A stretch of DNA of 5,282 bases, taken from an uncultured bacterium (GTDB taxonomy: Bacteria > Pseudomonadota > Gammaproteobacteria > Burkholderiales > Burkholderiaceae_E). The translations under genes and the position numbers were made by a program. The stretch covers positions 1 through 5,282 of the forward strand of contig CAIPGD010000552.1 in the NCBI GenBank assembly GCA_903864485.1, in the 5' to 3' direction. Shown piece after piece: positions 1-5,282 of this stretch. Numbering within the stretch: position 1 is the first letter of the stretch; the number at the start of each line of letters is the position of its first letter. The notes under the pieces were generated by a model. It did not search any database and was not told the DNA's origin. It was given only the letters and a program-made list of their open reading frames with translations.

Positions 1-1194
1 ATGGTCGGGCAGACCAGACCGTTCGCCCAGCGCAAACGGCTCGATCGCTCCGATACCCGCGGCGTGTGCCTGGGCGGCCGATTCGGCGTCAATCAGCAGT
101 CCGAATACCGCCTGTTCAGGGCGCGCCTCAAGTAAAGCCGCCAGTAAGCCCGTCGTGTCCCCGTTACCGCCAGCGCCGGGGTTGTCCTGGGTGTCTGCAA
201 GAACAACGGTTCGACCCGGGCGCCCGACATCGATCGCTCTGGCGACCGCTTCTTGCGGGCTGTAGAGCCGCATGACGAAGTGTGCCTCCGCGTCACGGAC
301 GCGTTGCGCAAGTTGCTCGGCGGCGAACTCAGTCTCCTCCAAGGTTTTAACCGACCCGGTTGCCATGCCGTCGGAACGGGCGCCAATCGCAATTACGCTC
401 ATGCCGCAATCGGAGATGTCGGCCATTGGAAATCCAGGCGCGAGGGTAAGCGTCACTGCTTCGCGGCGCTCGAGTTCTTCAAGAAACGCGAAGAGCATCC
501 GGCTGGGTTCGATGGTCGAGCATTGGGCCGGCAGCGGAATCAACCAGTCAAAGCGCTTCAGCACCTTGGGCGCTGCGGGCAGGCCTCGGCGCCGATCATC
601 AATCAACTGGCAAAGTAAGCGGGCGGCCCGCTCACCGGTCTGCGCCATATCGATATGCGGATACGTCCGATAGCCCACCAGGCCATCGCTTAGATTGACC
701 ATCGCCTCAGACACATTGGCATGCCAGTCGATACTGGCAACGACCGGGATCTCTGGCCCAACGATCAATCGAACCCGGCGCAGTAATTCACCCTCGCCGT
801 CGTCATAGGATTCGGTGACCATCGCCCCGTGGAGGTCGAGATAAACCCCCGCGAGTGGTCCGTTCGAAGTTTGAAGACTTGGATCGATGGCTGCTTTTAG
901 AGCGCTGAGAATCGCCCCGGCGATCGTCTCGAACGCTTCGTTCGTTACCCGGGCACTCGGACTCGCTGCGGCCCAGGCGAGGGGCTCGATCGCGAAACCG
1001 GACTGCGTCAGGGTCCTGATCGCGCCAGTGGCTGGCAAATTGGCGCCGGCCAACCCCGCGAGCATCGCATCGCCGCTGGCAAATGGTGGCCAGGCGCCGC
1101 CGCGAGAAAACGACGCTAAGGTCGCCGGCGATGGAGCGAAGGTATTGGTCTCGTGCTGGAAGCCGCCAACGGCAATCCGATGTCTCAAATCCAT
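1..1194 (-). CDS. M81 family metallopeptidase (MlrC-type), C-terminus cut by window edge
   Basis: This is the first 398 codons of a zinc peptidase of the M81/MlrC family, named for the enzyme that degrades linearised microcystin; most members have unknown peptide-like substrates and are probably cytoplasmic. The N-terminus reads IAVGGFQHETNTFAP, the usual family opening, which supports the ATG at 1194. Further motifs are DLHGAM (residues 120-125), DWHAN (156-160), YPHID (178-182) and the C-terminal-domain motif DNPGAGGNGD (337-346). H122, D156, H158 and H180 have the spacing I recall for the metal and active-site residues of MlrC, so the enzyme looks intact; W157 replaces the leucine usually seen in DLHAN. 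Relatives are about 490-500 residues, so roughly 100 residues lie off the left edge. It begins 25 bp after the TSUP gene stop and is probably cotranscribed with it. No clear Shine-Dalgarno sequence precedes the ATG. The substrate cannot be told from sequence. Confidence 0.93.
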   Translation of the reverse strand, partial: MDLRHRIAVGGFQHETNTFAPSPATLASFSRGGAWPPFASGDAMLAGLAGANLPATGAIRTLTQSGFAIEPLAWAAASPSARVTNEAFETIAGAILSALKAAIDPSLQTSNGPLAGVYLDLHGAMVTESYDDGEGELLRRVRLIVGPEIPVVASIDWHANVSEAMVNLSDGLVGYRTYPHIDMAQTGERAARLLCQLIDDRRRGLPAAPKVLKRFDWLIPLPAQCSTIEPSRMLFAFLEELERREAVTLTLAPGFPMADISDCGMSVIAIGARSDGMATGSVKTLEETEFAAEQLAQRVRDAEAHFVMRLYSPQEAVARAIDVGRPGRTVVLADTQDNPGAGGNGDTTGLLAALLEARPEQAVFGLLIDAESAAQAHAAGIGAIEPFALGERSGLPDH

Positions 1195-1219
1195 GGTCAG
1201 AACTGCTTCGACGCGAATT

Positions 1220-2028
1220 TCAGCCTTGCATCGCTCGCCAGACCATATAGCCCGCAAGGAGATAAAGGATTACTGCGAAGATCCGTTTGAGCGATGCGAC
1301 CGGTAGCGCATGGGCTGCCTTTGCCCCGAGTGGCGCTGTCAGGACGCTGGCGCAGGTCACCGCGGCCAACGCCGGTAACCAGACGTAACCCACGGCGAGA
1401 GGCAGTGATTGGTGCCATCCCGCGATGACGTAGCCGATCGTTCCGGCCATTGCGATCGGAAAGCCCAAAGCCGCGCTGGTCGCGACAGCCTGATGCATCG
1501 GCACATTGCACAGGGTCATTAGGGGTACCGAGATGAACCCCCCCCGGCGCCAACAATGGCCGAGAGAAAACCGACAAATCCACCGGCTGCAGCGCTCCCG
1601 CTGGCCCCAGGCATCGTTCGCGAGGGCGAAGGCTTTTTGCCGGTCAACATCTGGGTCGCCGAAAACCCCACAAACCCCGCGAACAAGGCGGCAAGCAAGG
1701 CGCCTTTGAGTTGCGCCGCGAACTGCGCGCCAAGCACGGAACCGACGACGATGCCCGGGGCCACCATTCGCACGATGTCCCAGCGAACGGCGCCACGCCG
1801 GTGATGAGCCCGCACGCTGGCGATCGAGGTGAACAGGATCGAGGCTAGCGAGGTGGCGACAGCGACCTTGACGATCTGCTCGGCAGGGAACGCCTGTTGG
1901 GTCAGAATCATCGTAATGAACGGCACCATAATCATGCCGCCGCCAATGCCGAGCAGCCCCGCCGCAAAACCCGTAAACGCTCCAAGCACTAACAGCCCCG
2001 CCAGCAGCAGGGGATCGATTCCAAACAA
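1220..2028 (-). pseudogene. TauE/SafE (TSUP) family membrane exporter, frameshifted in a homopolymer
   Basis: The two reading frames together encode about 269 residues, the normal size for TSUP permeases, which export sulfite, sulfoacetate or other small organic anions across the inner membrane. The family's internal duplication is visible: GLLGIGGGMIMVPFI in the first half and AIVGAGGGFISVPLM in the second, each followed by an A-V-A-T-S motif (VKVAVATSLAS and HQAVATSAALG). The frame breaks inside the second GGG motif, at eight C on the plus strand (1538-1545); nine would restore the full protein. As written, the first frame ends GGGSSRYP at the TAA at 1521-1519, giving 169 residues; the second frame runs on to the TGA at 1220. 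The best start is TTG at 2028, with GGAG at 2038-2035 six bases upstream; an ATG at 2094 would overlap the EVE gene. It lies 23 bp after the EVE stop. It may be a real pseudogene, a sequencing error or a switchable tract. The substrate is unknown. Confidence 0.85.
1538..1545. repeat. Homopolymer C8 (G8 on coding strand) at the TSUP frameshift
   Basis: Eight consecutive C lie between GATGAA and GGCGCC on the plus strand. On the coding strand the run covers the three glycine codons of the second AGGG motif. A run of nine G would give GAGGGFISVP and join both halves; eight gives GGGSSRYP and a stop. Homopolymers of this length are prone to slippage both in replication and in sequencing. Confidence 0.9.
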
Positions 2029-2034
2029 GGCGTT

Positions 2035-2038
2035 CTCC
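2035..2038 (-). promoter_or_regulatory. Ribosome binding site that decides the TSUP start (GGAG before TTG)
   Basis: Reading the minus strand, GGAG is followed by the six bases AACGCC and then TTG at 2028. This spacing is ideal and places the first membrane helix (FGIDPLLLAGLLVLG) directly after the start. It favours a TTG start over the in-frame ATG at 2094, which would sit inside the preceding EVE gene and add a polar, non-family extension. Confidence 0.6.
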
Positions 2039-2051
2039 AGGTGGGCAGTCT

Positions 2052-2522
2052 TTAGGTCGACGACTCGGCCAGCAGGCCCAAAATCGTGTTCCATTCGGGG
2101 GGGGTGATCGGGGTAATCGAGAGTCGGTTGCCGCGCCTGAGCAGGATCATCTCGGTGAGATCGGCATGGGCGCGAAGTTCGGCCAGGCTCAAGGTCCTGG
2201 TTTTTCGGGTGACGCGGACGTCGACCAACTGCCATCTCGGCGCTTCAAGCGACGCTTTCGGATCAAAGTACTTTGATCCCGCATCGAACTGGGTCGCATC
2301 GGGGTAGGGCGTTGACGCGACTTCGGCCAAACCAACAACACCTGGCAGGGCACACGACGAGTGATAAAACAACACCCCGTCCTGCAAACGCATCTGGTCG
2401 CGCATGAAATTGCGGGCTAAATAATTTCGCACGCCGAACCACGGCACCGTCGCGTTAGGCATCGCGAGCACGTCGTCGACCGAGCACTCCTCGGGCTCGC
2501 TTTTCATTAACCAGTAATTCAT
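2052..2522 (-). CDS. EVE domain-containing protein
   Basis: A complete 156-residue single-domain EVE protein, of usual length for the bacterial homologues of human THYN1. EVE is a PUA-like fold thought to bind modified nucleotides, such as modified cytosine in DNA or modified RNA bases; the role of the stand-alone bacterial proteins is not settled. Family hallmarks are the start MNYWLMKSEPEECSVDDV, WFGVRNYLARNFMRD (residues 28-42), FYHSSC, PGVVGLAEV, YPDATQFD, SKYFDPKA, PRWQLVDV, RTLSLAELR and GNRLSITPI near the end. The ATG at 2522 matches the family start; the later Met6 would remove the conserved YWL. There is no Shine-Dalgarno sequence, and the start lies only about 14 bases beyond the predicted 3' end of 6S RNA. 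The coding strand holds an intact run of eight C (2097-2104 on the plus strand) in the codons for ITPPEW. The TSUP gene follows after 23 bp. Confidence 0.93.
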   Translation of the reverse strand: MNYWLMKSEPEECSVDDVLAMPNATVPWFGVRNYLARNFMRDQMRLQDGVLFYHSSCALPGVVGLAEVASTPYPDATQFDAGSKYFDPKASLEAPRWQLVDVRVTRKTRTLSLAELRAHADLTEMILLRRGNRLSITPITPPEWNTILGLLAESST

Positions 2523-2536
2523 GGGTGTCGACGGTG

Positions 2537-2722
2537 GGTCTGTCCCGCGGGTGCCGTCAGGCCGGCATCCCGAACCTGGTGGTTCAGGTCGGCCACAGCT
2601 TCTTCCACATCAGGTTCATCCGACAAAGGGACGATCACAACAGTGGTTGAATGAATGCCGCGGCCTGGGGGCGATCTATTGGTTCAAGGAGTGTAAGGCC
2701 TTGACGAGCACCGCAGGACAGA
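2537..2722 (-). ncRNA. ssrS: 6S RNA
   Basis: 6S RNA binds housekeeping RNA polymerase holoenzyme by mimicking an open promoter, and represses transcription in stationary phase. The span was recognised from its place directly after zapA, where ssrS sits in many beta- and gammaproteobacteria, and from its structure. The 5' arm (TCTGTCCTGCGGTGC) pairs with the 3' arm (GGCACCCGCGGGACAGA), forming the long closing stem. Inside it, GTCAAGGCC pairs with GGCCTGAC (one bulged A), CTTGAACC with GGTTCGGG, and further in GGCCGCGGC with GCTGTGGCC; the unpaired middle suits the central bubble. From memory, CTGCGGTGCTCG resembles the E. coli 5' region CTGAGATGTTCG. The length of about 186 nt is close to the 184 nt of E. 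coli. The ends are estimated to within a few bases from the stem and the possible -10 box. No U-tract terminator follows, so the 3' end is probably made by processing. Confidence 0.9.
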
Positions 2723-2727
2723 GCCCC

Positions 2728-2733
2728 AGTGTA
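2728..2733 (-). promoter_or_regulatory. ssrS: Possible -10 element of the 6S RNA promoter (TACACT)
   Basis: On the minus strand GGATACACT lies just upstream of the 6S closing stem. TACACT would place the start of transcription near 2721, and the alternative GATACA near 2723, both within a base or two of the 5' end expected from the stem and from comparison with E. coli. There is no good -35 box: at normal spacing only TGTCCT or CTGTCC, inside the end of zapA, is available. 6S RNA may also be cut from the zapA transcript. Confidence 0.4.
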
Positions 2734-2748
2734 TCCGAGCCTGGGTTT

Positions 2749-3060
2749 CTAGGACAGCGCTTCCTGTCGGGCGATCTCGGTTTGGATTTCTGCCGAGAGT
2801 TGACGGGCGCGAAGACGCAGGGCGATTTCGTCTGGACTGAAGACCGGCGCTTGTTCAGTGCGACGGGCGATCAATTCGTGGGCGAGCTGAATCGCTGCCA
2901 TGACGGCGATCCGGTCGAGTGATGTCGCCCGCCCGGCTTCGCGGATTTGACGCATGCGGACATCGACCTCACTGACGGCGGCCAGTAACGAGGTTTTTTC
3001 CTCCGCAGAGACTGCGATCCGGAAATCGCGGTCGAGGATTCGGACGTCGACGGGTTCCAT
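2749..3060 (-). CDS. zapA: Cell division protein ZapA
   Basis: ZapA is a small cytoplasmic protein that binds FtsZ and cross-links its filaments, stabilising the division ring. The 103 residues match the family in length and order: an N-terminal globular part (VDVRILDRDFRIAV, EKTSLLAAVSEVDVRMRQIR), the signature LDRIAVMAAIQLAHELI (residues 48-64), and a C-terminal helix from about residue 76 (SPDEIALRLRARQLSAEI) that forms the coiled-coil tetramer. LDRDF stands where LGREF is common, a minor change. The ATG at 3060 has AAGGG nine bases upstream and follows the zapB-like stop by 16 bp, so the two are surely cotranscribed. The gene ends in TAG about 26 bp before the predicted 6S RNA start, so any 6S -35 element would lie within its last codons. 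Confidence 0.95.
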   Translation of the reverse strand: MEPVDVRILDRDFRIAVSAEEKTSLLAAVSEVDVRMRQIREAGRATSLDRIAVMAAIQLAHELIARRTEQAPVFSPDEIALRLRARQLSAEIQTEIARQEALS

Positions 3061-3076
3061 CGCGATCAGCCCTTGG

Positions 3077-3475
3077 TTACAGCGGAGAGTTGGTGAAATC
3101 GGACGACGTCACGGAATGCAGCTCGGTTGGGGGGCCGGCCTCGTGTGGCCCTGCATTCTGGATCGCTTCGTCGAATTCTGGACTGACGGCCAGTTCACTC
3201 AGGCTGGGCAAGCGCTCGAGCGCAGCCTCGACACGGGCGCGCGCTTCGGCCGAACGACGTTTCAGCCGATCGATATGCGATTGCGTCTCGTTGGCGAGTG
3301 CTTGCGCCTCTTCAGCCCGGACCTGAGCCTCAATGACCCGTGTCTGAGCCTCATCACATCGGGCCTGCACCTGCGCAAGGCGATCACGCAGAGCGCTGTT
3401 TTCATGCGAGAGACGGCGGGTCAGGCCCAGCAGTCGCTCGACACCCTCGACAATTAGTTTTAAATCATCATCCAT
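3077..3475 (-). CDS. ZapB-like small coiled-coil protein, first gene of the zapA unit
   Basis: A 132-residue soluble protein with no signal peptide or membrane helix. Residues about 5-90 are an almost unbroken charged coiled coil (LKLIVEGVERLLGLTRRL, then ENSALRDRL), followed by a flexible, acidic-to-polar tail (91-132). EAQ recurs exactly every seven residues (42, 49, 56, with ETQ at 63), a clean heptad pattern. Short coiled-coil genes of this kind (TIGR02449/DUF904-like) commonly precede zapA in beta- and gammaproteobacteria and are often annotated ZapB-like. A role with ZapA at the division ring is therefore inferred from position and shape, not from a diagnostic motif. The start ATG at 3475 has no Shine-Dalgarno sequence, but a strong promoter lies directly upstream, suggesting a leaderless or near-leaderless mRNA. 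The protein is longer than E. coli ZapB (about 81 residues). Confidence 0.78.
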   Translation of the reverse strand: MDDDLKLIVEGVERLLGLTRRLSHENSALRDRLAQVQARCDEAQTRVIEAQVRAEEAQALANETQSHIDRLKRRSAEARARVEAALERLPSLSELAVSPEFDEAIQNAGPHEAGPPTELHSVTSSDFTNSPL

Positions 3476-3558
3476 GCGTTGGGATGTTAGGGACTCGCCG
3501 TGTGGGGGTCAAGCCGCCGTTGCAGAAGTTTGATGGGCGCTTCGGTTAGCATCGGGTC
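3476..3558. other. Divergent intergenic region between the zapB-like gene and dsbD
   Basis: These 83 bp separate two start codons facing away from each other. The minus-strand promoter fills 3484-3512. For the plus-strand gene only a weak TAGCAT (3547-3552) can be found, just seven bases before its ATG and without a usable -35 at normal spacing. There is no convincing Shine-Dalgarno sequence for dsbD either. I see no operator-like palindrome. Confidence 0.5.
3484..3512 (-). promoter_or_regulatory. Sigma70-type promoter for the zapB-like/zapA unit
   Basis: On the minus strand TTGACC (3512-3507, five of six to consensus) is followed by exactly 17 bp and then TAACAT (3489-3484, four of six). 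The expected start of transcription is about 3477, and the ATG is at 3475, so the untranslated leader would be about zero to a few bases. This agrees with the absence of a Shine-Dalgarno sequence. Confidence 0.65.
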
Positions 3559-5282
3559 ATGCGTTTCCTGCGTGTCTTCCTGTTCCCGCTGCTTTTCTCG
3601 ATCTGGTTCGCAGGTTCGTCCGGTTTATGTGGGCTCGTGCAGGCTCAGCCCGCGCCAGCCCAAGTTCGGCCCTCTGGCGCCCCTACACCAGTTCTGGGCC
3701 CCGTTCGGGTTGGCGCGCTCGAAGCCGAATTAATCGCAGACCGGGCTACCGTTGCTCCGGGGCAGGCATTTCGTTTGGGTTTGCGCCTCAAGCACGATCC
3801 GCAGTGGCATACCTACTGGCGCAACCCTGGTGATTCCGGATTGCCAACCCGTTGGCAGGTCAAGTTGCCATCCGGATGGTCGGCGGGAGAAGTTCAGTGG
3901 CCTGCTCCTCATCGCATACGGGTCGGGCCGATGGCCAATTTTGGCTACGACGGCGAGATCGTTCTGCCGCTCAGTGTGACCCCGCCCGCAGGTCTGGCGG
4001 GTCAGGACGTCCAGCTTGAAGCCACCGCCACGTGGCTGGTTTGTCGCGAAATTTGTGTCCCCGGTGAGGCGTCTCTCGCGATCCGCTTGCCCGTGTTGCA
4101 AACGAACTCGCAAGCCAACGCACAAGCCAACGCCCAATCTGACAAAGAGTCTGCCTGGGCCGCTCTGTTCGCCGCGGCGGATCGATGGATCCCAGATCCC
4201 AATCAGGTCATTAAGGCCCGCTGGTTTGCAGAGGGCAAGCGCCTGGTGTTGACGTTCCCGCCGCAGCCGACTGCCGCGCTCTCCACCCCGCCCTCTACTT
4301 CGTTGGAATTCACCTTCTTCCCGGAGCGTGAGCGGATGGTGGCCCCCGCAGCCGATCAACAACTCGAGCGTTTGTCCGATGGCCGCTGGCGGCTTGGCCT
4401 TGAACTGGCGCCAGATGCGATTCCAAATGCGCCGCCCAATGCTAGGCCCAATGCGGAATCCGTTGACACGTTAGACGGTGTCTTGCGCCTGAGCGGACAG
4501 GCCTACCAAGTTCGGGCAACGCGGCAGAGCGGTTCAGCACCGTTATCCGGGGAGCCGATCGGCGTTTCTGTGTTGGCTAATGTGGCTAATGGGTCGAACG
4601 TGACTGACACGGCCAACGCGTCGAAGGTGCCGGCCGAGCGGTCACTGCTTTCGCGACTCGATCCGACCGCCGGATCAACCTCGACGACATCCGCCACCTC
4701 TGCCACCTCCGCCACATCCGCCGTAAACGTCGCTCAGTCAGGTGCTGCCATCGATCCGCTGGCGCTGGGTTTGGTGCTCGCTGGCTCGTTACTGGGTGGA
4801 CTGCTTCTTAACCTCATGCCCTGTGTTTTCCCGGTCGTGGGTCTCAAGGTCTTGGGCTTTGTGCAGGATGCCGGTGGGGATTCGGTCCGGGCGCGCCGGA
4901 ACGCCTTTGCGTTTGCCGCTGGGGTGGTGGCCATGTTCCTGGGCTTGGCTGCGTTGATGCTTTTGTTGCGAAGCGCCGGTCAGGCCGTGGGCTGGGGTTT
5001 CCAATTGCAATCCCCCGTCGTTGTGAGCCTGCTCGCACTCCTCTTCCTGGCGCTTGGGTTAAATTTTTCCGGGGTGTACGAGATTGGGTTGCGCCTCACC
5101 ACGCTGGGGGTCTCCGGCGGATTTCAAAAGGGTTCCTCGAACGGTTCCTCAAACGGTTCCTCAAACGACTCGTCCCACGGCATCGGCCCCTCATTTGCCG
5201 CAGGATTACTGGCAGCGGTCGTGGCAACGCCTTGTACGGCACCCTTTATGGGGGCCGCGGTCGGTTTCACCCTGACCGCAGC
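3559..5282 (+). CDS. dsbD: DsbD/ScsB-type thiol:disulfide interchange protein, C-terminus cut by window edge
   Basis: An inner-membrane reductase that passes electrons from cytoplasmic thioredoxin to periplasmic thiol proteins; 574 residues are visible of roughly 700 or more. A signal peptide (MRFLRVFLFPLLFSIWFAG) ends with likely cleavage after VQA29. The periplasmic part carries the family motif WHTYWRNPGDSGLPT (residues 83-97), FGYDGEI, and the cysteine pair in WLVCREICVPGE (C162, C166). The membrane domain starts near residue 399 with GLLLNLMPCVFPVVGLKVLGF (C422); hydrophobic spans at about 451-473 and 486-501 follow, then ATPCTAPFMGAAVGF (C559). C422 and C559 correspond to the redox cysteine pair of the DsbD membrane domain. 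The WHTYWRNPGDSG-type N-domain is closer to ScsB-like proteins than to E. coli DsbD. The remaining helices and the expected C-terminal thioredoxin domain are off the edge. Linkers hold several short tandem repeats. Which thiol partners it serves is not visible. Confidence 0.92.
   Translation, partial: MRFLRVFLFPLLFSIWFAGSSGLCGLVQAQPAPAQVRPSGAPTPVLGPVRVGALEAELIADRATVAPGQAFRLGLRLKHDPQWHTYWRNPGDSGLPTRWQVKLPSGWSAGEVQWPAPHRIRVGPMANFGYDGEIVLPLSVTPPAGLAGQDVQLEATATWLVCREICVPGEASLAIRLPVLQTNSQANAQANAQSDKESAWAALFAAADRWIPDPNQVIKARWFAEGKRLVLTFPPQPTAALSTPPSTSLEFTFFPERERMVAPAADQQLERLSDGRWRLGLELAPDAIPNAPPNARPNAESVDTLDGVLRLSGQAYQVRATRQSGSAPLSGEPIGVSVLANVANGSNVTDTANASKVPAERSLLSRLDPTAGSTSTTSATSATSATSAVNVAQSGAAIDPLALGLVLAGSLLGGLLLNLMPCVFPVVGLKVLGFVQDAGGDSVRARRNAFAFAAGVVAMFLGLAALMLLLRSAGQAVGWGFQLQSPVVVSLLALLFLALGLNFSGVYEIGLRLTTLGVSGGFQKGSSNGSSNGSSNDSSHGIGPSFAAGLLAAVVATPCTAPFMGAAVGFTLTA
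4111..4134 (+). repeat. Two 12-bp in-frame repeats in dsbD (QANA)
   Basis: CAAGCCAACGCA is followed directly by CAAGCCAACGCC, encoding QANAQANA (residues 185-192) after the N-terminal DsbD domain. The copies differ only at the last base, which suggests recent duplication in a tolerant linker. Confidence 0.85.
4690..4722 (+). repeat. 9-bp in-frame repeats in dsbD (SAT)
   Basis: About three and two-thirds copies of a unit close to TCCGCCACC encode SATSATSATSA (residues 378-388), in the linker just before the membrane domain. The units differ by single third-codon-position changes. Confidence 0.85.
5131..5166 (+). repeat. Three 12-bp in-frame repeats in dsbD (GSSN)
   Basis: GGTTCCTCGAAC is followed by two identical copies of GGTTCCTCAAAC, then a degenerate GACTCGTCCCAC. 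They encode GSSNGSSNGSSN (residues 525-536) in the loop between the hydrophobic span ending near 501 and the ATPC helix. The near-identity of the copies points to recent expansion. Confidence 0.9.

Noticed and set aside
253..1306. Several 120-140 codon plus-strand open frames across the left end
   Set aside because: They are shadows of the M81 peptidase, whose minus-strand frame is uninterrupted from 1194 to the edge with all family motifs.
1197..1583. A 128-codon minus-strand frame starting MDLSVFSRPL over the TSUP break
   Set aside because: It is in the third frame and lacks the TSUP motifs; the two other minus frames carry the conserved halves.
2523..2536. Terminator after the 6S RNA
   Set aside because: The closing stem is followed on the minus strand by CACCGTCGACACCC without a run of T, so no intrinsic terminator is supported.
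2521..2922. A 133-codon plus-strand open frame over the 6S RNA and zapA
   Set aside because: The region is accounted for on the minus strand by a structured RNA and zapA; the frame has no motif.
2954..3457. A 167-codon plus-strand open frame opposite zapA and the zapB-like gene
   Set aside because: It is antisense to two recognisable genes, shows no family motif or ribosome binding site, and is explained by GC-rich codon use on the other strand.
3625..3636. Possible lipoprotein signal (SGLC) in the DsbD N-terminus
   Set aside because: The residue before Cys is Leu rather than Gly, Ala or Ser, and a standard cleavage site (VQA) follows a few residues later.
3730..4362. A 210-codon minus-strand open frame opposite dsbD
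   Set aside because: The plus frame carries clear DsbD motifs and the signal peptide; the antisense product is Arg/Gly-rich with no motif.
5131..5178. Short direct repeats considered as a CRISPR or iteron array
   Set aside because: The units are 12 bp, adjacent without spacers, and lie in frame within dsbD.

Overview
The window looks like a chromosomal housekeeping segment from a betaproteobacterium, most likely Burkholderiales (possibly Alcaligenaceae). This rests on GC-rich coding sequence, a zapA gene followed directly by a 6S RNA gene and an EVE-domain gene, and a DsbD/ScsB-type disulfide reductase alongside. The family-level placement is inference, not a database result.

The left two thirds (about 1-3475) are read entirely from the minus strand, as one closely packed series. 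In transcription order from 3475 leftwards it holds a small ZapB-like coiled-coil protein, zapA, the 6S RNA gene ssrS (missed by any protein-only annotation), an EVE-domain protein, a TauE/SafE (TSUP) family exporter broken by a one-base frameshift in a run of eight C (G on the coding strand), and an M81 (MlrC-type) metallopeptidase. The metallopeptidase enters at position 1194 and runs off the left edge, so its C-terminus is missing.

The right third (3559-5282) carries one divergent plus-strand gene, a DsbD/ScsB-type membrane thiol:disulfide interchange protein. Its signal peptide, periplasmic domain and first membrane segments are present, with both expected membrane cysteines. The rest of the membrane domain and any thioredoxin domain lie beyond the right edge. 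The gene is notable for several short in-frame tandem repeats in linker regions.

The 83 bp between the divergent genes (3476-3558) hold a good sigma70-type promoter for the zapB-like/zapA unit. It sits so close to the start codon that the mRNA should be leaderless or nearly so.

Functionally the window joins cell-division regulation (ZapA and its coiled-coil neighbour acting at the FtsZ ring), global control of RNA polymerase (6S RNA), a predicted modified-nucleotide reader (EVE), an organic or sulfur anion exporter, a metallopeptidase, and periplasmic thiol redox. I see no mobile element, CRISPR array, tRNA or phage signature. No wholly new system is evident. The points most worth a second look are the TSUP frameshift, the 6S RNA with the EVE start codon immediately behind it, the near-leaderless promoter and the repeat-rich DsbD.
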